Shown here piece by piece: positions 1 to 11,786 of a stretch of 22,434 bases of DNA. This DNA comes from Dinochytrium kinnereticum. Lineage: Eukaryota; Chytridiomycota; Chytridiomycetes; Chytridiales; Chytridiaceae. The notes below the pieces were generated by a model. The model saw only the letters and a program-made list of their open reading frames with translations, did not search any database and had not been told where the DNA came from. Each line of letters starts with the position of its first letter. Within the stretch, counting starts at the first letter, position 1. Made by a program: the position numbers and the translations under genes. The DNA lies in NCBI GenBank assembly GCA_027604005.1, contig JADGJT010000367.1, positions 1-22,434 on the forward strand, written 5' to 3'.

Positions 1-654
1 TATGTTTTAGACAAACAATCCCAGCAACTATCCCTCTATTTTTTTTAATTTTATATTTTTCTTCCCCCCTTTCTTTTGTTTTTTATTTTGTTGGGGTCTT
101 TCTGGGGGGGGGGGGGGGGTTGGTTGGGTTTAGAGTCGTCTCACCTTTATCCAGTCTCTCTTTTCCCTCTTTTTTTTTTCACCGTACGGTTCCGTTTGTT
201 CTTTTTTTTTTGCTTACGTTGAGCATGGATGGTATTTTTTTTTTGTTCTTTTTTCTTTTCGTCTTTTCCTTCCTTCCTTCCTTCCTTTTTTTTTGTCGGT
301 TCGCGGTTTTCGGTTCTCCCATCCCTCATTAAAATTTCCGTTTTTTGTTGGAGCGGCTTCATCTGCATTCTTCCTTTTTTTCTCTTTCCTTGATTTGAAG
401 AATAAATGTCTGTTGATGTGTTTGGTTGTTTTTGTTTGGGTTTGTTTTGGGTTTGTTGCGCGGGTTTTTTGGGGGGGATATGCCGTTGTTGGGTTTTTTG
501 GTTGTATTTGATCGGTGGTGGAAATGGGATGGGGGGTTTGGTGGTCTCTCAGTCTCTCTCTTTTGTTTTTTCTTTCGTTGTAATGTCGGACATGTCGTTT
601 TTTTTGGGGGGGGTTGGTGTTTTTTTGTTTTTGTTTTTTGACACTGTCCATCAT
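1..654. other. Gene-free low-complexity T/G-rich spacer
   Basis: The plus strand is made mostly of T runs, T/C and T/G tracts, with a short (TTCC)n block near 267-287 and several G runs. Open frames exist on both strands, but they translate to Lys-rich (minus) or Phe/Leu-rich (plus) low-complexity peptides with no domain. I see no gene here. Confidence 0.7.
104..119 (+). repeat. 16-nt guanine homopolymer
   Basis: Sixteen consecutive G residues follow a T-rich stretch. Such a run can form a G-quadruplex and is also a common site of length error in sequencing, so its exact length is doubtful. Other G runs of 8 or so occur near 471-478 and 606-613. Confidence 0.9.
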
Positions 655-846
655 CGTTGAAGCATGAGTGCCGAACCTACGGAAGAGTAAGAACGCCAGC
701 CGCGTCTTTTCTTCTTTGTTTTCACCTTCTCTTCACGTTGTTGGATGATTATCTTTTTTTTTTTTTTTGGCCCTTTTACGTTAGCTGACTCTTTTTCTTT
801 TTTTCTTGGTTGATCAGTTTTGAAGAGCATGGGGTGTTGCTTTTTT

Positions 847-877
<31 letters not shown>

Positions 878-1201
878 CGAGTTCTTTGGTTGTTGCGAGG
901 TGCGAATGGACGCCGTTCCTCAACGTTGAAGCATGAGTGCCGAACCTAACGCGGAAGATTAAAAGGACCAGCCACGTCTTTTTCTTCTTTGTTTTCTCCT
1001 TCTCTTCACGGTGTTGGATGATTATCTTTTTTTTTGTTGCTTTTTTTTTGTTGTTGTTGTTGTTGTTGTTGTTGTCGCGTTCTTTGGTTGTTGCGAGGTA
1101 CGAATGGACACCGCTCCTCAACGTTGAAGCACGAGTGCCAAACCTACGCGGAAGAGTAATAGGGCCAGCCACGTCTTTTCTTCTTTCTTTTCTCCTTCTC
1201 T
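655..1201. repeat. Degenerate tandem repeat, about 2.4 units, with (TTG)n blocks
   Basis: A segment beginning cgttgaagca(t/c)gagtgcc starts at 655, 924 and 1122, giving unit lengths of 269 and 198 bp and a partial third copy. Each unit has a GAAG...CCAGCC(a/g)CGTC core, a T/C-rich stretch, then (in units 1 and 2) a (TTG)n block at about 847-876 and 1048-1074, followed by a conserved stretch ending in CCTCAACGTTGAAGC. The length difference lies mainly in an extra T-rich insert in unit 1. Differences between copies are often transitions. The minus strand is open across the array (Lys/Asn-rich), but it looks like repeat translation rather than a gene. Confidence 0.88.
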
Positions 1202-2027
1202 CTTGTCTCCGAGGTCTATGGGAGTGCTTTTGGGTTCGTTTTTTTATGGAGGATGCGTCGTTCTGTTGTTGTTCTCTCTTCTCTTTCTGATGGGGGTAAA
1301 TTGATGTCATCACCATCTGAAGACAGTTATGAAAGTGAAAAGGTCTCCATGTGCAATATTAACGAGAAACTCATGACTTGTTAAACCACTTTTCTCGAGA
1401 TGCTTCCTTTTGGGAAAGGTCGCTATAGGTGGTGTCGAAAAGAGAAAGAAAAAGAATGATCGATAGGTGTTCGATTATTGAATGTGGGCTCCTTCATGAC
1501 TATGCTGGCCACAGCTAACGGTTGGTTCTTTGGGGTTTCCTCTCAAGCGGATATTCAAAGCGCGTCAACCACCCACCAGCACGAATGAATGTGACTTCGC
1601 ATGGCGTTCAAAGGTTTGGCTCACTGTGCCAGATTTGTCGATTCCAGCTTTTTTTCCGAAGTCACCCAACCATCAAGGTTTTTTTTTCTTCTCATTTCAA
1701 TCGTCAAAGTCCCAGTAATTGAGTGCCCCCATAACACCGGCTGCGGTATTCGTTGTTGTCGCCAGAGAACGCAGTCGCTGGAGCCGCTTGTCCCTTTTTT
1801 TATTGGGTGAACTTGGGTTCGCGTATTTCGAGAAACGTTTTTTTTTTGTTGGGGGAGGTTTGAGTGGACTTTTTGCTGGAGCGGTTGACGAGGATCTAAT
1901 ACGAAGAAAAGAAAGGGGAGAGGCGACGCTTTTCTTGCTTTTTGCTGAGAGAAAGGCAAAGGACTGGAAGCATACGAAGTCAGGGTCATCGCGAGACAAA
2001 AAAAAGGCAAAGGCATAACCCTCAACC
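1202..2027. promoter_or_regulatory. Upstream region of GCN1
   Basis: This is 826 bp of mixed sequence before the GCN1 start codon. I see T runs and purine-rich stretches close to the ATG, but no clear TATA box, no conserved RNA gene and no convincing coding exon. The promoter and 5' UTR of GCN1 must lie here or further upstream. Their exact positions cannot be read from the sequence. Confidence 0.45.
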
Positions 2028-5000
2028 ATGCCTCGTCACAACATGGACGATGATGCTCAGAGCGATTCAAGCTCAACAGCTCCACCCCCCAACCTTTCCG
2101 AAGACGATCTCACCAACCACCTCACCGCCAGCGACCTCGACGTTCCGTGGCCAGACTTCATTCAAACAACGCTCGCACCTACCGTCACGACGTCCTCTTT
2201 GGATCGCAGGACTGCGGTCTTTCATGGAGCTGCTTTGAAGGTTCGTCAAGGTGGATTACCGGATGAGAAGACGTTGAGGAGGGTTGTGGAGTTGATGGGT
2301 GCGACTTTGGTGAGGTTTCATGATGCTGGACGGAAGGCTGTTTTGGGGTTGTTGGTGGAGATGGTGCGGAGGGGGAGGGTGGAGGCTGATGGGAAAGTTG
2401 AGTTTTTGGCGTTGAAGATGTTTGCGGAGGTTTTGGAGAGGAGGGTTGCGGAGATGCCAATGTAGGTCTTTTTCTTTTTTTTATAATCTCGGTTTTTTTT
2501 CCTCGTGAGAGAGTGTTCTTCTTGCCGCATTAAGGGCCGGGTGTAAATTCTTTTTTACGCTTCATGGCCTCAGTCATTGCATGCATTGCATGCAATTATT
2601 CCAGTGGTTTGAGCCATCCTCTTACTAAAACAAAAAACAAAAACAAAAAAACCATCCAGCTCCTCGGTCTCCCCAACAACCCTCTTCAGCCACCTAAAAT
2701 GGACATCCAAGCTCCTCGAACTCTCTCTCCTAAAGAAGCCCCTCCCAACCCCTCCAAAAGGCACCCACGCAACCTCCCTTATCTTCCAATCCCTCGTCAT
2801 CTCCCACGCGACGCTCCTTCAAGGCATAGCAAACGCTACCACATCCTCAACCAAAGCCAGGGATGGTCAGATTCTTCGACAGGCCATCAAGATCACTCGA
2901 CGGGTGATCTTGATGGGTGGAGTGAATGCTGGGGAGGCTGTTTTGGAGGTTGTACTGAGTCGTTGTGCTGAGGGGGTTAGAGGAGCGCTGGTTCTGGGGG
3001 CTGTGGTTGATGTTGCGGTTTGGAAGGGGTGGAAAGGGTTTGTGGAGGAGAGGAGGGAAAAGATTGTTGCGTTTTATGTCAAGACGGTTTTGGCGGCGAC
3101 AGCGAAGACAGGTGTTCCGGATGCTGTTTTGGTGGGTTGCTGATTGTTTTATTTTAATTTGTTTTGTTTTTTTGTTTGAAGTTGACGTTGTTGCTTGGCG
3201 AGGGTGGAGGTGCTCGATGTTTTATTGTGGCTAACGCACACATACCTTTTTCCTTTCTACTACTACTTCTTCGTTTTTTTTTTTAGGCTGCCTTTTCGAC
3301 CTTTTTTGAAAACTTTGTCACTCCTGATGTTCTGCAGAAGGAGATCCTTGCTGGCGCTGAGCGACTCATGCTTCGGTCTCCTGAGGTCATCATTCGAATT
3401 TATAATGGTCTTTTTGCCTCAGTTGGATTTGATGTCGCGGCCATCCTGAAGGAGAAATTTGCTGATGCTTTGCTGTGTGAGTGTGTTCGTTTTTTTTTCT
3501 TCATATTTAGTTGATTGCGGTTGTGTTTATGTTGTTCAGACCATGTCATGTAGATTCGGCTAAATCTTTTTTTTTTCCCCCCGGACTGCGCTATAGCACA
3601 TATGAAATCTACCAGCGAGTCTGTAAGGAACGATGCCGTTGCTCTTTTTCAGACCCTTTCAGAGAAGAGCGAGGACGAGACGCAGATTGTTGCTATCGTG
3701 GATATCATCGTTAAAGCCTTTTCAGGTAAAGGCTTTGTCTTCGCCGTGGTTTATTTGTGTCGAAGGTTAAACTTATCACCACGTTTTTATTCAGGCAAGG
3801 CCCCGACGGCTGATCATCGTGTTCTTTACTTTACCGCCCTCGGCCGTCTCAAGGGTCTTCCCGCTGTATCAAAGAAGATCATAACCTCTACCCCAGCCCT
3901 GACTCAAAAGGAAACCTCTGAGCCTTCTCTATCAGCCTGCTTTACCTCTCTCTCCAAACATCTTACGTCGTACCTCACCTCGTCGTCTCCTGATCCCGCG
4001 GTGGTCGCCTCCGCCGTCACGTTCTTGGCCGCAGGACTGAACGACGCAAAGAGCCTCACGAGGAAGGTTCACCTTGCTTGCTTGGAGAATGCGATGGTTG
4101 GACCCGCTTTGGATTGTTTGGGGGATAAGGGAGTCACTACACTTTTGGAGGCATGCGTGAAGGTTACGGAGAAGGTGCAGGCGGCTGGAGTCGCCCTTTT
4201 GGATACTAAGAAGGAGACGCCAGCGCTTGTTGAAGGGTATTTGGCTGTTCGATGGATGTTAGGAGTCTTGGATTGGGAGAGGGCAAAGGGTGGATCGGTT
4301 GCATGTAAGTTTGGTGCTTCGCGTCCCTTCGTACAGGTTCTAATGGACTTTTAAACTGTCTTCGAACCCCAGCCGCTCTCCTCGAAAAGAAAAAGCTTTT
4401 GACGACGGTGCTCTCGGCCCCGCCCTCAAAATCCTGGTTCCAGAACGACAAATACTACGCTAAGCTTCTCATTACTGTCGATGACCAGATGGCCTTCCTT
4501 CGGTGCATTATCCACGTTATCAAGAACGACTCTCTTTACCGCCTTGCCGCTGGATCCGATTCTATCAAGGACCGTATGCCACTTGCCCTTACTCTTGCTT
4601 TCGTTCTTGCTGGCTCCTCGCATGTGGCTGTTAGGAGGGCGGCTGCGACGGAGGTTAAGAAGCTGGTTGAGGCTGGGAACTGTGAATTGTTTTCTAGGGT
4701 CGTTGCGTTAGGGAGACTTGGGATTGGATCCGTTTTGTTGGATCCATTGGCTTCTAAAGTCCCTGCTGCGGCGCCAGCTGCCGGTGCGGCATCGGCTAGT
4801 GTGGCGGCAGCGGCTGAAACGTCGTCGGCTTGGGGTGATGAAGCTAAGAGAGTTGAGAAGGAGTCTGCTGCTAAGATGAACTCGGCTATTCAGGCTTTGG
4901 TTCCCTCTGAGGGGAAGGCTGAAGCTTTTATGAATGTCGTTAGGGAGGCTGTGATGGATCTTTGTGTTGTTTGCTCGCATAAGGGGGTTACGGCTTCTGC

Positions 5001-8000
5001 TGGGAGTGACGCTTGGATTCGTCTCTGCTTTAGAGCAGGGATTGATCCCATGGACGTTGTAGCTAAGCTCGCTCCTGGTCGTATTGAGAGGTGGATGGAG
5101 GTGGCCGCTGTTGTGGCTCCAGCTTCTGTTGTTGCATCGGCGAAGGGTGCGACTGTTGCGTCCCAATCTGTGCCCATTCAGGATTTGACGCTGGGTGGGC
5201 TGACGAGCCAATCTCCTTCCTCTGTCCGTGAGGCGACCCTCGCGGCCGTCTCACTCTTCACCAACATTCATCCCCGCGCTGTCATGCGCAGCCTTCTCCC
5301 AAAGGTCCTCGAAGGACTCTCTAATGAAAAGGTGAAGGATGTAAGGCCACTTGATGTTGAGATCTGGATGGGAGAGGAAGGCGTCCTTGTTGTTGACGTT
5401 GCCGGGAAGAAGAAGCAGACTCAGCAGAAGGAGGTCAGGCTTTCTGTCAAACAGGCAGCTGCCGAGAAGAAGGGAAGCACCCCAGGAGGAGGTGCTAAGG
5501 CGTCTGCAGCGGCCAAGGCAGAGAAGGAGCTTGAGAGGGCCCAACTTGAAAAGGAGACTGAGATTCGGAAACGTGTTAACGAGATTTGTGCTGCGATCTT
5601 GTGCTGCGTTTCCGCCTTGGAGGCTGTGGTTGAGGGGGTTTCGAGGGCTGTTGGCGATGAACCTAGGGAGGCTTTGCAGCTTTGGATGGCCAGGGTTGTG
5701 GATGCTTTGCTGGGGGTTGCGGTTAGGGAGTTGGTTCCTGTTGATTTGGGAACTCCGGCTATTGGCGCCCCTCCACCTAGGAGAAGGGCCGCGGTTTTTG
5801 TTGGGAGGAGAGCTCTTTTATTGTTTAGGAAACTTGCGGCTGCCTCTGATTCTAGGGTCATCAGATTTGTTGAATTGGGTTGGGACACAGCTATGTTTAG
5901 ACTTAAGGGCATTGCAGAGGGGGATGACGGTTTGACCCCCGAGGCCTGCAAAAAGGACCTTGCTGGTACGGTTTAGTTATTTATTTTGGTTCATCTGTTT
6001 TTTACTTGCTAACGATTTTGTAAATGAACGTAAACAGTTTCTGTCACAAAGCTTTTGATCTCGGCCAAAAGCGAGTTCACAGCTTCCAACCCCCTATCCC
6101 CGGGAGGATTTGCTTTCATTCTTCCGCTCCTCTCCTCTTTAATTCTCCGTGAGGGCCGTGCGGCTGGAATGAAGGAGAAGATCCGGACTGAGCTTACCAT
6201 GCTCGCCTCGGATATCCTTATCGCCCACGTGGGTCTCGGCGGATCTCATATGGTCCCAAGGCAATCTATGATCAGGGCTCTCGTCGAGCTTCTAACTCAC
6301 TACCCACGCCTTCACGGAGCAGCGAGAGAGGGTATTCTCACTCTTTGTGTTGCAATGGAGGACGCTGCTGCTACGGACGATATTGCTGAAGATGAGCTTG
6401 AGATGCTTGATGACGAGGATAGAATTGAGATCGAGGAGGGTCGTGAGGCTATGAGGAGGGACGAGAAGACTGTTACTGCTGAACTGCTGGATGCGCTGTT
6501 GAGTCCAGAGCCTGTGGCTCGGGAGGCCTGTCTTCGCGCTTTGCAGCATCTGCCTATTCCTGAGGGATGCTTGGATGGCGTTCCGGGGTCGAAGGTGTGG
6601 GCCTTAATGCATGACGAAGTAGAGACTATCACGATGGAGGCTGAGCGTGTTTGGGAGATTTGGAACGATGATGACAAGATTGAGGCCGGGATTTTGGAGC
6701 CTATCATGGACCTTATCAGTACGTTTTTTCTCTTTTGCGAATTCGGGGTCCAGATTTTTAACGAATCGATCATTAGCCTTTAAGGTTCCCGATATCAGGT
6801 CCAGCGCTGGCCGCGCCCTTTGTGAAGCGCTCAAGTCGTTGCCCGAATGCGTTCCAAAGGCTTTTTCTGACCTTCAGCGGCTTTATCACGACAAAGTGAG
6901 AAATAGTAGTTACTTATGCTTTTCCTGACCTTTGCTCCTTTTTCAGAATGTTCTCCCAACTCCAGAATACGACGAGTATGGAATGGTTATCCCTGCGTCT
7001 CTTGAGAAGGAGGACGACTGGCGCTCACGCAGTGGTATTGCACTTGCGCTCAAGGCCTGTGCACCCGTCATTTCATCAAAGGCTACTCTTGAGGGCCTCT
7101 TCCGGTTCCTGATGGACGAGGAAGCCCTGGGCGATCGTTCGGAGCGCGTCCGATCCCAACTTTTAGAGGCTGGGATTGCTGCTACAGATGCTGCTGGGAA
7201 GGAGCATGTTACTTTCTTGTTGAAGATGTTCTCGGACTGCCTTTCTCTTCCTGCAGGAACTTCCAAGACCCACGATTATGTTAGGGAGTCTGTTGTCATT
7301 CTCTTAGGAACGGCAGCGAGGCATCTTGATCCCTCGGACAAGCTCATTCCGGAAGTTGTTGAGCGTCTCGTGGAAACTCTTAAAACTCCTTCGGAGGCCG
7401 TGCAGATTGCTGTATCTGACTGCTTGCCTCCTCTTGTCAAGGTGATGACAAAGAATGTGGACGTGCTGGTTCAGCGTCTTCTTCGCCAGCTCTTTGATTC
7501 GCCCAAGTACGGAGACCGACGTGGTGCTGCCTACGGCCTTGCTGGTGTGGTTCGTGGTCGCGGCATTGGATCGCTTAAGGAGTTTGGTATTATGAGTTCT
7601 CTTAAGGATGCTGTGGAGGATAAGAAGCTTGCTCAGCGAAGGGAGGGTGCGTTGTTTGGATATGAGGCACTCTCGACGTCTCTTGGCAGGCTTTTCGAGC
7701 CCTATGTCATTCAAATCTTGCCTTTATTGCTAGTCTGCTATGGCGATACGCAGAGAGAGGTGCGCGAGGCTACAAACGATGCCTGCAAGGCTATCATGTC
7801 AAAACTTTCAGGCCATTGCGTGAAGCTAGTGATGCCTTCCATTTTGAAGGCTCTCGAGGACAAGAGCTGGAGGACCAAAACGGGTGCTATCGAGGTCATG
7901 AGTTCTATGGCTTACCTGGCCCCGAAGCAGTTGTCGTTGTCTCTTCCAACTATCGTCCCCCGGTTGTGCGAAGTTTTAGCCGACACACATATGAAAGTCC

Positions 8001-11000
8001 AGGATACGGCGAAGCAAGCCTTGACCGTGTTTGGCCAGGTCATTAAAAACCCTGAGATTCAAGAGCTTGTTCCGACTCTTCTTGCCGCCCTAATTGACCC
8101 GAACTCTAAGACACAGGCGGCTTTGGCGGCGTTGCTTGAAACCTCGTTTGTGCACTACATTGATGCGCCATCGCTGGCGCTGATTGTCCCTATCCTAGAG
8201 CGTGGTCTCACCGAGCGTGTCACTGACACCAAGAAGAAGGCGGCTCAGATCATGGGACAGATGGCCTCGCTTACAGACCAAAAAGATCTTATTCCGTATC
8301 TGGCTACGCTTCTACCGAAGTTGAAGGAAGTTCTCGTGGATCCTGTGCCGGAGGCCCGAGGTGTGGCTGCTCACGCACTTGGTTCAATGATTGAAAAGCT
8401 TGGTGAGGGCAACTTCCCTGGTCTTGTCTCCGAGCTCCTCGTTATCCTCAAGAGCGAAAACTCGGCTGTGGATCGGTTTGGTGCCGCACAGGGTCTCTCA
8501 GAGGTCCTAGCTGGTATTGGTATTGGCCGTATGGTCGGCTTGCTACCGGAGATTATCAATAATGCCATGTCTATTCGACCGTTTGTCCGAGAGGGATTCA
8601 TGACGTTGCTGGTTTATCTGCCAACAACCTTTGGAGAGAGCTTCCAGCCTCACCTTGCCTCTGTCATTCCGCCTATTCTCCGTGGTTTGGCAGATGAGAC
8701 GGATACTGTTCGTGAGACATCGCTGAAGGCTGGTCGTGTGATTGTGAAAAATTATGCCACTACGGCGGTTGACCTTCTTCTGCCAGAGTTGGAGATTGGG
8801 CTGTTTGACGAAAATTGGCGCATCCGGCAGTCCTCGATTCAGCTGATGGGAGATCTTCTCTACCGAATCGCAGGTATCTCTGGAAGAGTCGAAACCGAAG
8901 CTGGCAACGAAGATGAGGCTCTCGGAACTGAGATTGGCAGACAGGCTCTTGTTAGCGCCTTGGGACTGGACCGATACCATTCTGTGCTCGCAAGTCTCTA
9001 TATTGTGCGCAGCGATACGAACGCTATCGTTCGGCAGGCTTCTCTCCATGTCTGGAAAAGTATTGTCCAGAACACTCCCCGAACGCTCAAGGAGATCTTG
9101 CCCGTCCTCATGAAGATGATTATTGCATCTCTTGCCAGCCCGTCCTACGACAAGCGAGGCGTCGCCGCCCGTACCTTGGGCGAGTTGGTTCGTAAGTTGG
9201 GAGATGCTGTGCTTGAGGAGATTGTCCCCATTCTTGAGCAGGGTCTGGACTCTCAGGATCCTGATACTCGCCAAGGTGTTTGCATTGGTATGACCGAGAT
9301 CATGGCTACAGCTGGGAAGGCCCAGGTTGCAGACTTCGTTTTGGACTGCCTGCCCTCCATTCGTAAGGCTCTCATGGATTCTGAGGAAGAGGTCCGGGAG
9401 GTGGCTGCCCAAGCTTTCGATATGCTACATCAGCATCTTGGCCCTAAGGCTATTGACGAAGTTCTCCCTAGCTTGCTGAATGAGCTCAAGGCTGGTGCTA
9501 CTGGTGGTGCCAACTATGCTTTGGAGGCTCTGAAAGAGATTATGTCAGTCAGAAGCAATGTCGTCTTCCCCGTTTTGATCCCTACTCTGCTGTCGAAGCC
9601 TATCTCCAGCTTTAACGCGCGGGCTTTAGGCTCTTTGGTGACGGTTGCAGGCACTGCGCTAAACCGCAGACTGCCTGAAATCATGTCTGCACTTATGGGG
9701 GGTATGGAACAGAAGGATTCCGCTGTCGAAGACATTAAGGAGTCCCTCAAGATTCTTCTTCTCAGCGTCGAGCAGGAGGGTCTTCACGTGCTCATGAGCA
9801 TTTTGGAGGAGTGCGTGTCGGAGGGAAGCCCTAGCCGCAGACGAGCTGCCTGCTCGTGCATAGCCATCTTCTGTGGTGGAACAAAGGTTGATTTCTCATC
9901 CTACGTTCCGGACTGGATCAACCGCATGATGAAGTTACTGCGTGGCCCGCCTATCTGCGATGAAGAGACTGTGAAGGCCGCGTGGGACGCGCTGGAAGCT
10001 TTGACTAAGAGCATCAAAAAGGATGAACAGGAGCGATATGTGACCCCTATTCGTCGGGCGATCGCCACGGCGGCAGATGGGCTTGGAAAAGACGATGCCC
10101 TTTCTGGATTCTGTTTGCCAAAGGGCCTTTCTCCGATTCTGCCTATCTTCTTACAGGGGTTGATGTATGGGTCTTCGGATACACGTCAGGATTCCGCTGC
10201 CGGTCTTGGCGATCTTGTTAGGAGGACGAGCCCCGATGCCCTGAAGCCTTTTGTTACTCAAATCACTGGTCCATTGATCCGTATCATTGGAGACCGTTTC
10301 CCGCCTGGTGTTAAAGCGGCCATTCTTACGACTCTTGGGTAGGTGTTTTCTTGAAATTTTTGGTTAGGGCTTCTTTGTTGCTGTTCGCAATTTGCTAATC
10401 AAACCACTTTACAGACTACTTCTCGCTCGTGTTCCCGCAATGTTAAAACCCTTCTTGCCGCAATTGCAGAGGACCTTTATCAAGTCTCTGTCCGAGCCCA
10501 GCTCAGAAATCCGTGAGCCTGCACGGTCTTGCTTAAACGTCCTCATTATGCTTCAGCCTCGATTGGATCCTTTAGTAGTTGAGCTGACAGGTGGTATTAG
10601 AGCTTCCGAAGATAAAGGGATTAAGAAGGCTATGTGGGATGCACTTCTGGGTCTTCTTAAAAGTCTTGGAGAGGGACGTGATATTAGCGACACGAGCAAG
10701 AAAGCTGTGGAGGCGCTTGTTGTTGAGGGGGTTCTTGGGGGTAGTGAGAATGATGGTAGGCGCATAAATTTTTTAGCTTTTGTGTCTGTTTCGTACCTCT
10801 GAGTGTCATATTAGACGTTATTCGTGATGCCGCCTCAAAATGCTTCGGCGCTCTCTGCAAGTACATGACTCGCGATGAGGCCAAGGCTGTTCTTAAGTAA
10901 GCAACCTCATTCTCTACTTGTCTCCATGACCACGGCATTAACTTCTTCATCAGCTTCCACATCTTCGGTAAAACGGCCGACAGCTCCGTGTGGACCCGTC

Positions 11001-11658
11001 TTCACGGCATGATTCTCGTAATAAAGGCCGTCATGAAAGAGTCCCCACTCCTCCTTCACGGTATCTCGTTCGCTTCGAACGTGCTTGGGTTGATCCAGCG
11101 TGGACTTGAGGATGAGAAGACTCAAGTTACCGAGGCGGCTTTGCAGGGTGCAAGCCTGCTATTGCAGAACGAGGAGTACTTGGAGGGTGACGTTGCAAAG
11201 ATACTTTTGCTTGCGCTTGTGAATGTAGCTAAGCCGGATGTGCCGAAGGTTGATGCAAGACGAATTGCTGTCAAGGTTATTAAGAAGGTTGCAAAGCATC
11301 ATCATAAGGTACGAATTTGCTGTATTTGTCTTTCATTAAGGAGGAAATCATACTTTTATTAATCCCTTTCTTCCTTTTCTCCCAGCTAATTGCCCCACTC
11401 ATGTCGTCAATTGTACCCACTCTGATGCTGTGCGTGCGAGATAGAGTGATCCCTATAAAGCTTTCCGCGGAGCGTGCCCTCATCTACACATTCCAGCTCA
11501 TATCCTTGTCCGAGGGTGAGACGTCCCCGGTTCTACAGAAATACCTTTCGAGCTTGGATGGGCCTACCTCCAGATCCATTGGGGACTACGCTCGGAGAGT
11601 TCTTGTCAAGTTGGCTGAAAAGGGGAGTGATGATGAAGGGGAGGAGGATGATATTTGA
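2028..11658 (+). CDS. GCN1: GCN1, ribosome-associated eIF2-alpha kinase activator (13 exons)
   Basis: Large HEAT-repeat protein that binds ribosomes with Gcn20 and activates the kinase Gcn2 on stalled or collided ribosomes. My exon model is 2028-2461, 2660-3131, 3287-3476, 3597-3725, 3795-4304, 4373-5965, 6038-6718, 6777-6895, 6947-10338, 10415-10755, 10815-10896, 10954-11308, 11386-11658. All introns are GT-AG and every junction keeps phase, giving about 2,856 residues (yeast and human proteins are about 2,670). Recognisable parts: FFENFVTPDVLQKEI near the N terminus; a Lys/Ala-rich linker near residues 920-975; the eEF3-like HEAT block around 1560-1800 (RRGAAYGLAGVVRGRG, then WRTKTGAIEVM); and the Gcn2-binding region from about 2050 (LYIVRSDTNAIVRQASLHVW, NTPRTLKEILPVL, DTRQGVCIGMTEI). 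The end is acidic (SDDEGEEDDI). The first ATG is preferred; a second in-frame ATG lies at 2043. The gene appears complete. Exon 1-2 borders are the least certain. Confidence 0.96.
2576..2596. repeat. Perfect 10-bp inverted repeat in GCN1 intron 1
   Basis: Arms ATTGCATGCA and TGCATGCAAT flank a single T, so the 21-nt block is a perfect palindrome apart from its centre. It also reads as a tandem ATTGCATGC doublet. It lies inside the first predicted intron (2462-2659). Confidence 0.9.
2884..2916. repeat. Perfect 13-bp hairpin inside GCN1 exon 2
   Basis: Arms 2884-2896 (CCATCAAGATCAC) and 2904-2916 (GTGATCTTGATGG) are perfectly complementary around a 7-nt loop. The block is coding and gives ...IKITRRVILMG. 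It falls at the point where the exon changes from C-rich to G-rich. Confidence 0.95.
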
Positions 11659-11712
11659 TAAGGTGTTTTTTATGTTTGGTGGTTGATAATGTTTTTTTTA
11701 GAGTTTAACAGA

Positions 11713-11718
11713 AATAAA
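11713..11718 (+). terminator. AATAAA polyadenylation signal for GCN1
   Basis: A canonical AATAAA lies about 55 nt after the GCN1 stop codon, in T-rich sequence. Confidence 0.6.
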
Positions 11719-11780
11719 CCGTTTGATCTCGTTGTTTACTAGAAGAGCTGTCATCTAGTTTGTGGTTTGACTTTGTTGGG

Positions 11781-11786
11781 TTTATT
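11781..11786 (-). terminator. Possible AATAAA polyadenylation signal for the minus-strand gene
   Basis: The plus strand reads TTTATT, which is AATAAA on the minus strand, about 370 nt after the stop at 12158. The distance is long, so nearer variant signals could be used instead. Confidence 0.3.

Noticed and set aside
214..1316. Two long Lys/Asn-rich open frames on the minus strand (214-654 and 651-1316)
   Set aside because: They translate T runs, (TTG)n and the tandem repeat. There is no domain or splice structure, and the repeat units of 269 and 198 bp do not preserve one frame throughout.
2735..2760. A later acceptor for GCN1 exon 2 (after CCTAAAG)
   Set aside because: The acceptor at 2658-2659 keeps phase with exon 1 and keeps a helix-like, GCN1-like stretch (SHLKWTSKLLELSLLKK) that the later one would lose.
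8543..9412. 289-codon open frame antisense to GCN1
   Set aside because: It lies wholly inside the conserved GCN1 exon 9, whose sense frame is clearly the real one. The antisense product shows no domain.
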